NCBI RefSeq assembly: GCF_009870125.1 | Contig: NC_046681.1 | Coordinates: forward strand, 11,111,001-11,175,000 | Direction of reading: 5' to 3' | DNA length: 64,000 bases | DNA from: Drosophila pseudoobscura | Taxonomy: Eukaryota; Arthropoda; Insecta; Diptera; Drosophilidae | Shown: positions 1 to 13,000 of the stretch, in pieces | Numbering within the stretch: the first letter of the stretch is position 1 | Layout of the letters: each line of letters begins with the position of its first letter | Position numbers and translations under genes: made by a program | Notes under the pieces: generated by a model | What the model saw: the letters and a program-made list of their open reading frames with translations, nothing else | Told to the model about the DNA's origin: nothing | The model's database searches: none

Positions 1-2654
1 CCCACTCCTGCAACGAAAAAATGAGTTGTAATTATAAAAAAGGATATGAACAACAGGCAAAAACAGCCATAGCAAGGTTCCGTAAGAACCTCACCTCGCC
101 TGTAAGGACAATATATTTTGTCTTCAATGTATATTAGGCAAAAGAGGTGGATTTCACGTAGGATGCGTTGCACTTTCTGGGCCGTTTTGCCCACTGTCCA
201 TACCCTCTTTTTCCTCCCATTATGTAGCAAATGTGTACTTTCCGTGTAGTTGCCATGTAGTGTAAATGTAAACTTTGACAAATCTGGCCGAAATGGTCGC
301 CGCGAAACGCTATTGAAAATCTAGTTAAATAATTAGTTTAAATTTACACGCACACAAACACAATTCGCAGATAGTATATTCTAATAGATCAAGCGACAAA
401 CAATTTTCTTTTCAACCATTGACGAGCGCGTTGTGCCGTGCGGACTTAGACGAAAATTCCATGTGACGATTGAGTTTCTCGCTTGTACGTGTGCGTCGTG
501 TGTGTGTGTGTGTGAAAGCAGCACACGGTGAAAAAATGGCAAACACAATCACACAGCTACAACAAAATGTAGGTATCAGAACTAGCAACAACAATGCCAA
601 AACATAGCATGGACAAGATTGAAAATTCAATAATTTGATGGCCTAAGTTGTAAAGGTTAATTTCGTAGTACGGAATGACTATTATGAAATTCGTGAGAGA
701 ATGAAAACAAAGTGTAGTGTAATGATGACCGCAGTGCTTCATAACGGGAGTTCAAAATCACAATACACGCACAGCTGCGCCCACGCAACATTGTTGGTGT
801 GTGTGTGATAATTTTTGACCTCCCCCACGCAGCATCCCCACCCGACCCCCACCCGTTCTAGTGATGGCCCAGCTGATTCATTGGGGTTAGGCAATGCCTG
901 CTGCAGCCAGAGGAATACCCCTTAAAAAATAAATCATATAAAAAAACTAGAAACGATGCCCATCGTCTAATGACCCTGCCCCACTGGCGTTGCGGCTTAT
1001 ATAAGTGAACGGTACTAATGGCCTGGGCTGTGTGTGGTGTGTGCATCTGTGTTAAGTGTGTGTGCGTATGTTAAATGAGTACAGCGTGAAAATAGCCCAA
1101 AACAAATTTGTGGGAAAAAGAGCGGCATCGCAAACGCAACTTTAACAAATTTTTCGTTCTTTTGGCAAGCATTTGAGGGTTGTCGTTTGCTTCGAAATTA
1201 ATTTTAGAGCATTATGCCATCCGCTTTAGTTTCCCCGTTTATTTTTTGTGTATTTTTTGCTGCTTGCCTGTTCTTGGCTGACAATTGCGCGCTTTACGCA
1301 TTCTGGCGGTACGTTTTTGAGGTTCGCTTGGCAAAACGAATGAAAATTGCTTTCCCATGTGTGAGTGTGTGTGAGAGCTCTCTAGAGACCGAGAGAGTGC
1401 GAGTGTGTTTGACAAGTTGGCTGGCAGCGTCATCGACATTTGCAGCGCTGCCAAACTATTACCGTTTACCGCCGCCGGTCTCCCATTCACGATTCTGTTT
1501 TGTTGTTATTTCTGTCCATCCCCCCTTTCTCCACCTCCCTGTCTGCCTTTCCCTATATGTAAATTTCTCTCAACATTTTTCTATTTTCTGTTTTTTTTTT
1601 GCGCCCCGTGTTACGCAATGCAGGCGGACGTTCGACGAACTGCAGCGTAGGAAAAAGTAAGAGTCTAGTAATACGACTATAGGATACCCTGGCTATGCTA
1701 AGGGGATTCTATAGACCCACCTATAGGGACCTCCTATGGTGAAATGTAATATCAGACATTTCATTATCCAACCGTGATGGGTGTTGGTAGATCTTCAGAT
1801 AATAGACAGTAGCTCTCCAGCTCTTATAGTCCCCAAGATCCAGGTGTCAACTAGTACAACAGGCAGAGGGAAATATGTCTAGATTTTCCCGGTTAGGGTA
1901 GGTATAGATGGTTTCCTGGTTCAAGGCCCTGACACCGCTCAACCGGTTTTTGAATGCTGATAAAGAATAATAGTAAAATGTCCGCTCGAGGGGTGGGAAA
2001 CGCTTCCTTCTGTGCATGGCATGGCATACCTTTACATAAACCCTAAATACCCCTGAACCCCACGAATACCAGGTATGACTTTAGGCGTTATCATTTGGGG
2101 TGTCTTTATCGCCAATTCTGACTAGAGGGAACACCCGTAAAGCCTCTTGTCCAACAGCTGTTCCTGGTCTCCTTCCCTCGGGGTCCCATTGTCGTCGTCA
2201 CATGCTTCACAAAGTTCAGAGATTCAGTGGTCATTCGCTTTGTGCGTCATGGTTCCACCGCAGATTGTGCGAGAGAATTGCAATATTTAACTCCAATTTG
2301 CACTCTGTTCTCTCCTGCTCTCCCGCTCTTTTGGTTTGTGTGTTGTGTGCTTTTGTTTATTGTTTAATTACACCTTTTGCCTCTCATTTTTTGATTGCTT
2401 CCCTTCCGAATTATTATCACCACAACATCACACAACACTGCTTATGGAGTGCAGCGGACGGGGCTCTTGGCACGTAGTCGTATCTATTTTTTCCAGTTCA
2501 CTCTTTTTGGGGCATCTATCTCTTTGCTGTTGGATTCTGTGTGCTCTTTCGAGTACTCAATATTTCAGCTCTTTTGTGCTTTTTATCGCGACCTCGAAAC
2601 TCCAATATGACTTGCAGACTCCGTTTAATCAATCATTTGTGTGGCTCTGAGAAA
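1..2654. other. No gene recognised; milton 5' flank
   Basis: I see no convincing coding exon here. The sequence has short TG/CA runs (about 499-515 and 1020-1070) and pyrimidine-rich stretches. Open frames on both strands have low-complexity, unfamiliar translations. Part of this DNA may hold upstream 5' UTR exons or promoter elements of milton, because the first coding exon downstream is preceded by a splice acceptor, but I cannot place them. Confidence 0.5.
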
Positions 2655-2938
2655 TCAGTTGAAGCCAGAAAGACGCTCTGTACGCATCGTTAGCCATAAA
2701 AAGTGGGGCCAGGTGTGAGATTAAAGCTTAAAAAGAGGCTCCACACGATGAAAACTTATAAGAAGGGCAAGAAAACTTGTCCAAATTGTGATAAATTAAA
2801 GAGACTAAAGACTTGCACTATGCAATCATATACGGAAGGTTCAGTTGAAGCTCGTAAGACTTTCTTTAGGCAACTTTAATAATAAAAGTGTGACCAGGTG
2901 GGAGATTAAAGCTAAAAGGAGGCTCTACACGCTGGCAT
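2655..2938. repeat. Tandem imperfect duplication, unit about 190 bp
   Basis: Two related blocks lie at about 2655-2755 and 2842-2938. Both start with a 'cagttgaag' block and carry the ordered blocks 'aaaagtg', 'ccaggtg', 'gagattaaagct' and 'gaggctc', followed by 'acacg'. The second copy contains 'agtgtgaccag', which on the minus strand resembles the fly core-promoter Motif 1. Function is unknown; it may be a decayed local duplication or a mobile-element fragment. Confidence 0.6.
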
Positions 2939-3753
2939 TTTCCATTCAGAGTGTCTAAAAAGTTGAATTAGTTTCAGACAAAGCTTAACAACAAGTGAAA
3001 TATGTACTTAAATGTATAATTTCAACCAAAAACAATCGGAAATATAGAGCTTTATATCTTATACTGAACTTAGTAGAGAAGTTGTTCATATATAACGTGT
3101 AAATAATGTAATAATGCTACAAAATTCAGAAGTTATGACTAAAAATTATATTTCAAGATCTTCTAAAAGTTTTCAAGGTGTAAAATATACAATTTTCGAA
3201 AGTTCTTTCCTCTGAAAATGGTGGGATTTTAAAGAATGAAGAATGAATGGCAAATACTACTATCATAAATAGTGTTTAAAACTTTTAAGCAGTTAAATAA
3301 AGTTCTACAAAGATTTGTAACTATTTTCCTGCCCTAAAAACTGCAACGTGTAATGAGGTCTTCCACTGAGAATTTCATAGAAGTGATCTCATATTACACA
3401 TTCGTGTGTTTCCAATACTATGTAGAATACTTTCACGAGTGAATGGATGAGTGGGAGACTTGGCGACTGCCAATTTAGTAGTTGATAAACATTCGGGCGA
3501 AAATCCTTTGACGTTTCGCTAATATTTATAGTATTAATAATCATTCACTTTTTTTTCTGTTTATCAGCAAAAAGATAAGCAATGCCCGCGGCTACGGTTC
3601 CCGTCCGTTCGCTCATTCGAAATGAAATCATGAAAGGCAAACAGACAGCCAAAAGGTGGAAAAAAAACGTCGCTTGGCAGCTGGCTTATTAGTTCCATGT
3701 GATTGCCAGACAATTAACACTACACATTCTCTCTTTCTCTCTTGTCATTTTAG
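2939..3753. other. Non-coding DNA upstream of milton exon 1
   Basis: AT-rich DNA without a convincing open frame. The last 40 bases are a pyrimidine-rich tract with repeated 'ctct', ending in 'ttttag', which is a good splice acceptor for the following exon. The stretch is therefore probably intron, with the true transcription start further upstream. Confidence 0.4.
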
Positions 3754-3913
3754 TTGAGCGACTAACTAGCTAGAAACTAAAGCAGCTGGCTGACGACGAG
3801 ACGAGAAGCAGCCAGCAGCACACACGAGGACTAAGACATACTCCAAAACAGAGGATTCCCCCCAGGAATTAAAACCAAGACAATACTATAATTAGAGATC
3901 GTTTCAACATTTA
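3754..3913 (+). other. milt: 5' UTR part of milton first coding exon
   Basis: A polypyrimidine tract and 'ttttag' end at 3753, so an exon probably begins at 3754. It runs into the ATG at 3914. The sequence is purine-rich with CAGC and CACA motifs, typical of a fly leader. This implies at least one more upstream non-coding exon. Confidence 0.5.
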
Positions 3914-4088
3914 ATGCTATCTGCAAGATTGGGGGCCAATGGCGGCCAAATGCCGCTCAGTCCCTCCGCCCAGGCGACGCTCAGCAAGCACCTGCCCAAG
4001 CTCCAGACGAAGCGTCTCATGCAACAGGCGACGGCAGCAGCAGCCGCCCCACCAAAACCACAGACCTGCGATGCCAGTTGCCTAACCG
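3914..4088 (+). CDS. milt: milton coding exon 1a (alternative N-terminus)
   Basis: The exon begins [11 protein letters not shown] and encodes 58 residues plus one base. It is rich in Ala, Gln and Pro with no known domain. It ends in phase 1 at 'ccg|gtagga', and the exon at 4156 supplies 'ag' to complete a Glu codon. An acceptor lies 160 bp upstream and the ATG is the first in the exon. This N-terminus feeds into the exon with the most TRAK-like sequence, so it is probably the canonical form. Confidence 0.8.
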
Positions 4089-7000
4089 GTAGGAGGATAT
4101 AACCCGCTAATTCTCATAGCCCTGCTAATCGCTTAATTGATGTTCATTTTTGCAGAGCTGTGCAGCAGCGAGAATCTGCCGGAGGTGGAGATATTTTCAT
4201 TGCTGGAGGAGCAGATACCCAAATACAAAGTTCGCAATGATTTCCTAACAAATTTCTCGGGCTATGCGAATGAGGATTGGTTCGTGCCCGCCCCAGCGCT
4301 GCCGATACCAGCGGAGGGTCTGGGCTTGACCAAGGATCAGACTAGAGAGTGCCTCAACTATTTCCGTGAGTGTTTTGTACATTAAACTAGCCCTAAAATA
4401 GATGTAATGGAGGAATATCCAAAAGTCGTCTTATATCTTTTTGTTTTTAATGGCCCCCCGTTCGCGCGCTATTCAATTGCTCAATTAATTTGAATTTATC
4501 AGCGGAAGCCTCTGGGCAGTCGGCCTTTGAATCATATTCGGTTTGTGTTATACCATATACCATATACCATATACTAGATGTATATTCCATTGAGTCTTGT
4601 ATATATATATCACTATTTGGTCATGCTTCTCGTGTCAGCAACAGGCGGAATTTGCTTAGAGCTGTCATCATTCTGCCATTTCTTTGTTTTCTAAACTTTT
4701 TCCTTTTTTTTATGCTTTTTTAAGCATTTTTCAAATTGTTTATCCAAACGTTCCTTTCAGGCAGAACGCAATTTTCTTTTATCTACGCAAAGAAAGTGGA
4801 TTAAAAATAAATTGCGAAATATACTAGATTCCAAATTGTTTCTTTGTTTTTGTTGCACATGTCCGTGCCGTTTTGTTGTCTCGAAACGTTCATAAATTTT
4901 GTGACACTTATGCGAATTTATTTTAAGAGATCGCTTAGAAGTGTTTTGAAAGATGTTTATTCATATTTCGAACAGAAACAAATTGAAGATGATTTAATTG
5001 CTTTGTAGATTTCGAGAGAAATTGATTGATTTATTTTACACATATTTATAACAAGACAAAGACTGTGCTGTTTTAAAACTATAAATCTTGCAAAATTTCA
5101 AAGAAATTCTGTGCTTTATTTTGTACAGAAATATATATACAAATTTTCCAGGATATTTTTATTTATATAAACACCATAGAAAAGAAAAACTATTGCGTAA
5201 ATCACATTCAAATTTGGCGCCCATTTAGTTACCTTCCAACACTTGTTGCAGTAGACAGTGTTGTTGAACAACAGCTGCTTGCCATTCACACACATGTGCT
5301 CACAGTTTTGACGAGCAATTGAGCATTCCGCTCTCTTTTGAGTGTGATTTAGATCAAGCGCTCTCATAAACTAACAAAGCACTCAACACAAAAACTCAAT
5401 AAAGAACCAACAGTCCGGTTCTTGGTTCATTTGAGTTATTCCGACCTATTGGCGCTCCAATTTGACAGCTCCAAACAGCTGTTCTTGCTCCCGCCCGGCT
5501 CCATCCGGCAACGCCGAGCATTTTCGTTTCGGTCGCCGGGAGGAATGTTCCGCGTGCATGTGTGTAAAAATTTCAAAAGTTTAACCAAACGGCGGCGCCG
5601 CGTTGCTCGTCTCAAAAATTGTGATTGTGTGCCAAAACGAAAATGTAAGCGGCGGCCTGCTTTAATAAATTACAAAAATAACACAAAAATACCCAGACAC
5701 AAGTGCAAGTGGTGAATGCAGAAAATATGTGTGTTTGTTGGCAGTGAAATTGTGCGTGCGCGCGTAAAATGATTGCCAAAAATACACTAGAGAAATATGT
5801 GTGCCAAAGGCACAGCCAGGCGCAAAATCATTAACGCAAAATTATTAATACACTTTTGGTTGGATTATTCATATGTGTGTGCCAAAAACAAAATCGAAAC
5901 ACTTGGAATTTCTCCAAGTGGAAGATGTTCGTGCCGTCATACAAATTGAAATTTATTTTTAGGACAACTACAACTACCATAAGCTTTTTTCATGAGTGTG
6001 TGTGTGTGTATGTTTCTTATATTTCTTTTATTTTATTTTCGCTGGTGAATTATGTAGGAGAAAATTGTTGCTGTTGTAAACATTTAAAAGGGAGCGTGTT
6101 TAATGAATGGGTTCTGTGGGTGGCGGCTGACTCTTACATTGAGTTTTGTGCGGTTCTGTGTGTGTAAGGCCATGGGCAGGGCTATTCAGGGCAGGGCTTG
6201 CCCCGTCTGTCAGCTTAATTTGTTCTTGTGTTTCCTCTTTACGTATTATTGAATGTGTGTACGACGTCGACGACGACGTCGTCTCCAATTTGTTCAATGC
6301 ACGCTCTTTACATAATCGCTTTTCCATAAGCAGCTCTATTTCGTCTTGTGCTTCGTCTCCTCCTCCTCCTCGTCTGCTGCTGATAAGGAGCGACATTCGT
6401 TTCGGTTCTCCCTCTCTCTCTCTATCGGAATTTCCCGTCTGTCTATGGCATTCCTCCTCTCCCCAAACCTCATACCCAAACAGCTGTTGTGTGCGTGTGT
6501 TTGTTGAGTAATTTTACCATCTACCGTTAGGCGAATGCCGCTAGTCCAGTTCTTTAGCCGGTTATCCAGCACTTGTTTGGCCTGATTGATCACCATTATC
6601 ATCCAGTGGGTCTTCCGCATCAATCAACGGTTTATCTGGCGTGCTAAAAAAAAAGCGTTACGTTGATTATAGTCGTACTCTCAACACTCATCAAGTATTT
6701 CGCAGAATATTAACCGCAAAAAGTCACATACGCGCTGGGTGCTAGGTGTTTGTTCACGCGTGTGATATATGAGTGTGTGTGGGGTTCCATTGGTCAGTCA
6801 TCAGGGGTCTTCTTGCTTATAGTTTTCATTTGATGTGGTCGCTAGAGATACCTTTTGCAGTACAGCTCTTTATTGCTCAATCTGTTCTTTGTTCAAACTA
6901 TTCTACTTTTGTATAAAAGTAAACCATCATTAAATAAACAACTGTTATCGGAACCCCCCTAATGCTCCCCGCAAATGTTATTTGAGTGTGCCTGTAAGCT

Positions 7001-10000
7001 ATTGGGCACATTAAATGGCCACTGCCCAGGTAATAATCTCTCGCACAATTGTGCTTTTATTGGTGCTAAGCTTCTCCCAAAACTAAATGGCACAAATTTG
7101 TGTCAGGTACGTTTGTTAAAGCCCCAAAGCTGCTTATGACCCGCCATGTTATACTTCTTGTGGCGAAAAACCCTATCGAAATGGACGCGCAGACACAAAT
7201 GGTTTACATTTTTCTTGGTTTTGTGTTTTGTTTTTTTTTTTCTGCTTTCGGGGTGACATACTTTCATTGCGTCATTTCGCAACACTGCACCTGAAGCCGT
7301 CACATATTTGTATTTGTTTTTGCTGTTGGCTTTTGCTATTTCTGTGCCTCTGGCTCTTTTTTTTCTCGTGTCTTGTGTGTCACTGGCCTATTGGGGAGGA
7401 CATTCACATTGTCCGCCCGATAATTAGTGCAGAAAAATGTAGTGCAAAGCGTTTTTTATTTTGTTATATGATACAACAATTAAATAGGCTGTCATTCAAT
7501 ATATATTTTGGGCGGACATTGACTTCCTTGATAGGGATCATGTGTTTATACTCAATTATACTCATGTATCAATAAAACTATTAAGCTTTATCTCCTAGTA
7601 TATGCTTTCTTTACTTTTCCCCTGCTTTCGCTTTAAATCCCATTCGAATTAGGCAGACATTGAACTTGTTGGCCAGTGTTGGAGAGTGTATTTTGCATCA
7701 CAAATTAGTTTTATTTGCTGTTTATTCAATTCATCATTTGACAGCTTTATGAAAGTGCTGGTCAGGGTTGCCTCCCCTGCCTCGCTATTTATTGAACAAA
7801 AAATGACTGCGACTCTTCCCCCGCGGTGACCATAAAAATGCTGCTTAAATGCACCCAACTTTTGCCATTAATTAATTACAAACAACATGTATTTTTGTGA
7901 AAGTTGATGTGAACCAAATACATTGCAAAAATCTACGAAAAAAATATATTTATATGTATATAGAAAAAATAACACCGCCAAAAAGAGTTTGTTACTGCTG
8001 CCGTTTTCGTTTCATTTTCGCGTGTACGAATTGATTGGCCTTTTTTGTAGTATCTGTTTATTTTTTTCCGTTTTATTTTGCTTTTCCCTCAGCTATTTAT
8101 TCAGTTGTCTTTACATAATTACCCCAAGCCGCCGTTGGCCCGATCGTTGGTTGATTTTTTCCATTTCATTTCATATCTTTTGTCAATCAAGCAATCAATT
8201 TGTGTGGATTCTCATCGGTGCTCATTTTGTCATATGCTTTATTATTTATCTATGCGATAAAGTAATTTATTCATAAGTTTGTGCCAACCTGTGGCTCTGT
8301 CCGTGACTCATAAAATGCATACAAATGGAAGCTACGCTCTGTGAATGTCGATGAACCTCTGAGATCGACGGGTGGACTGGGTCTCGAAACGAGGTTTAGT
8401 CGCTTTCAACTGCAGGGACGATTACGCTTCTTTTTTTTCCCTGTGAATCAACGCAAATCCGAGAGACATTTATTCGAATAAGTTGAATCATCTCCTCCTC
8501 TTAGTTTTTTACTGCTCTTCTCAGATTCTGTTGTTTAGGTTGAGTTGGTAGCTCTTTTATGTTGGTCATCTCATGTTTGCCGTTCATTTGGCACAACCGT
8601 TAGCAGTCGTTTCTAGCGCAGATCTCAGCTGTGGGCTTCAATTTTCTTTCACTTTGCTGCCTGCTGCCTGCTGCTAGGCATATAAATTATGATCGAATGG
8701 CTATTGAGAGCAGAGAGGCATTTATGGACCCGGTCCAAGGCATTGCCTCAGAGCTTCTTAAGATGCACTGATTCGTTTGCCCATGTAACAGGAGCAGCAT
8801 TCTGGGGGCCCAACCCACACGACTCTGTCTGAAGGTATTCTCTTTGGTTGATTTACGACTTCGTCCCGAAGACGACTACGACAACGACGACCTACGTGAT
8901 CTTGGCCATGCTGGAGGGATGCCTCGCTTGGGCTACCATCAAAATGCATCTCATTCCAGCGGCGAGTCTAACTAATTTATGGAAACGAGTTTTATGTTCC
9001 GACTTTTCTTCGCTGGGTGTAGTGCTAGCCACTAAATCTCCAACATGATACCCACAGTCTGTCGTCCACTCTTGCGGCTGGGTGTCGTGGCGTTAGGACA
9101 GAGTTTTGAAATATTTGTGATTTTTTGTCGGTCCCCCCATTGTATGTTAATGAATGAGAGTTATGTGCATAAACATATTTGCAATTTGCCATTGTATTTT
9201 TTTGGTAGATTGTGGAAACTAACGTTTGCCTAATAATACGACAAAACAAAAAGAAATATAGCCTATATACTTATTTCGATAATTGCAATTCCGGTCGTAA
9301 AGATAAAGATATCTTGGGGTCTAAGATTAGATGAAAGACTGACGGTGTTTAGTGTTTAGTGGCCGGGCAAAAGCGCAAGACTAAAGCGGAGCGGGTGTTG
9401 GCAACCCTGCAATCGATCGACAAGCCTGTTAAAGCCAACATTAAAGGAACATGTTATTTATTTGTTTTCGTAATCGTACTCGATAATAAATATATTTTCC
9501 TACTAGCCAAATAGCTCTACATAAAATGTCCAGTTAAACGTTAATTGTGTGTCAAAGTGCGTGTACAAGTTCGTGTGAAAAGTTTGCGTACAAAGACCAT
9601 GCAAGTTCATCAAAATGCCACTCCTAAATACTGTATTTCGAAGTAAAAACAATCCACAAGAATCATCAACACAACACCAGCCAAATGGCAGCCAATGTCT
9701 GCTCAAGAGAGTCGACAATCTGCCCATCATTGCGGAACAGGACGCAGATGACTATGTCCAGAGTTTCGAGAATGGAACTCTATTGAATAGCACCCTGAGA
9801 ACCGAAGATGAATCACTTATCGCCAGCAAAACCAGCTCTGCCCTGCAGCCCGATGAACCCCTCAATGCCACAATCTCGACAAAGCCTTCGAATTCCAGCA
9901 AAAATTTCGATAACACCTATAAACTGCTGGGCAAACATCTGGAGACAAATTGCCAGCGTACGGTGGAGAAGCTGCAGGAAATAAGCGGAGGCTCAGAATT

Positions 10001-13000
10001 TGACAGCATCTCCAGCTCCTGCTCTTCCATGTCGGCGATTGTCAATGGACTGGACCCGCCGCCCACGCGACTGGAACTCGAACTGGAGGCAGTCGATCGC
10101 ATGCGTTGCATTGTGAGGCAAATGAAGTCCGGGCCAAAGACCACAGATTACACGATCTGCGTGTCTGTGCGTTTGCTGGCCCTGCTTCATGATTTTGCCG
10201 CGAAGGGGGAGAGCAAGAGCAGTATTCCGGGGACACCAGCACAGAGTCCCATCACGGGTCCCGTGGAGGCGCCTCTGTTTGAGCTGCCGCCGGAGCTGCT
10301 GCAGGCGGCCAGCTCCTGGGAGCTCATGTACTATGCCTCCAAGAATGTCGATGGCAAAAACTGTCTCAAAGTTGTGCGCAGCCTGTTGACAAATAAAGGT
10401 AAGACCTAAGATGGATAGGAGAATAATTACCAGTAATTGCATGGCCTTTTTCGGTTCGATTATACCTGATAATTGTTGCATTTATTTGCACTCAATTCTG
10501 CTCTTGTAAAGATAAACAACTCTAGTGGATAATTGACTATGAGATAATCGAAAATGGCAACGATTTGATAACTGATTCAATTTCGATAAGTGAGACTGCT
10601 TCTATTCCTTATATAATCTAATAACACTGTGCCACTAGTGTACATTCAGGGAGTATCTTTGTAGACCCCTCACAGCTTACAGATCATTCGAATAGGAGGT
10701 ACATATTGGGAATAGTTTTACCAGTTCAGGAACACCCTTACTGGAGCCTTTAAAGTTTATATAGATGTTCAATCTGGAAAGACAATGGGGTTGTCCAGTC
10801 TTTTAAATTAAAAACCACTTGCTATCTTGTCTGGTCGGTCAAAAGATCATTGATATTATAAGACCTACCTATTTTGGTATTATGGTCTCACTTTTCCTGT
10901 AGTACCAGGGGGAATGTGTCATAGCTCTGATGGAAACTTTCTGTGGATGGCTTAACTTATCGCTGAAGTGCAGCAAATGGCGAGGCCTGCATATGCGTCG
11001 CGTTTTAGCCTTTTTTTTGTTAGCCCGAAGCGTATCTTATCAAACGATTATTGTATTCCCAATTAATAGATTTTGTTGTTTTACTTTTGGCCATTTGTTT
11101 GACTTCTTTCTGTCGTGGTGGACGTGTGGACAAACACGACAACCATAGGCCCGGCCCGGCGGTATATTTTCGCCCATTTTATGCCTTTTTCTATTTTAGA
11201 CTTTGTATTTGTTTTCCATTTTCTGTTATTGATCGTGAGGCTCTGTCATTAGAGCCCCTATATCGTCTGTCTAATGTTGATATTTGTACAATTTGTTAGG
11301 GAATTTCTCTCTCCCATAATCTTCTAGGCTTTTAGCAAGTTCATTAGAAAAAAACTATTAAAATTCGTTGAGCGACGACAGAGAGACCACATGATCTCAT
11401 CTTGTGGTCGCCAAGCGACTTATCAGCAAAAGTTTATAATAATTTTAGTTTTTGGTCTGATGAGAAGAGGAGCTTTTTTCTGGCCCCTTATCAAGTGTTT
11501 GCCAGGTACATTATCGTTTCGCATTGGATCAGGGGAAAATGTTTGACAATTTATAGGCAAAACACCTGCCCCTCTTGCGAAAATCCCATCATTGAAGTTC
11601 TATTAGCGTTAAGCGGCCAAAAAAAAACGAAGAGCCATTAAATGAGTTTTTATGACTTGCAAAGCAATTAAACTTAATTACTTTCTTAATATAATGAAAG
11701 CTTGAAAGCTTTCCAAAGATTTTATAGTATGCCCCAGCACTTGGGGTTCCCTTAGAGGATCGTTTTTTTCAGTTACCGCAGGGCTATCTAACAATTATAC
11801 TATAGCACTCGAGATTAGATGGGCGGTGGAGGGTGGGTATATTCAATAAATATGATAAGGTGGCTAGATAAGGACACATTGTTGTAATTAAATATGGTAA
11901 TATAGGTGCCAATTTCTACGGTCCTTTAATGGCAGCAGATCAAACGTTTATGCCAACTCTGGGGCGCTGTGTTATCTGTATAATTTATGGTGATGATTTA
12001 CCACTTTGAGAGGATGAAATGTATGGGAGGGTTATAGTAGGTGAAGATATAAAATAATGCTAAAAATATTAAGAGTACTTGGGATCCATAAATCGAAGAT
12101 TTGTATATGTTTAGGTTTCTAATAGGTTCCTCTATCTTTAGAGTTCTCTGCTCTCTACTTTGGTTAATAGCTCGCTAAGATCCGTTAATGGTCTCAAAGA
12201 AGAACATTCTTCCATCATAATAAACATTTTATTGGGGTCTCAATATAAGAGGATGCAATAATCATCATCATCAACGACAGGTCTCACACAATGCGCCATC
12301 ACAAATTACATATATCCGTTCTTATATATAGGGTATATAAAAAAAAGAGCTGTTAACCGCAGACGTAAACTAATTGAGTTTTCTCGAGTTTATGATCCCC
12401 AGCGAGCACGTGCTGTGCTACACTTTTCGTTCCACAAAATCCCTCGTAACTAGAGCTTCAATAATTTTAAATTGCAGTCCGAAAGAATTGTAATTCGGGT
12501 ACTGACCTCCTCACCTCACTAATCCATCAGCCAACTATCCCACGCAAAACTCGGGAGATCTTCTTACCTGATTTTGGTGGAAATTTTCGTGGAAATTTGT
12601 CTCGGTCTTGTACGCGGAAAATTACCCACGTAGTTTTTCGCGCCCTATTCATGAATGGGATTAGGTTTATGTGGAAAATGGTTCCGGTTTTAAGTTGAAG
12701 TTTTACGATCATGCTGTCGGCTCGTTCATCTCTACCTGGTAAATGGGAAACATGATATATGGCCAAAGATAAACAAACAATCGGCGACGGTTTTGCGCGT
12801 TTATCCGCTTCATTTGCATGGAAAGTTTCGTGTTTCAAATAGGTATGCTTTGCTGGGTAGGAACTATGTAACAATTGTCACTGAAAAAGTTTAATTTGCT
12901 GTCCCTAATACTAATACCATTTGTTTTACGCAGTATCACGTTGTCGAACCCCCTCCGTTAGCACTATTCTTACTTTATCTATGCTGGCAATGCTGGCACG

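Noticed and set aside
5422..5715. A 97-codon basic ORF in the milton intron
   Set aside because: The sequence looks like a 5' leader. The translation is biased by GGCGGC clusters and resembles no protein.
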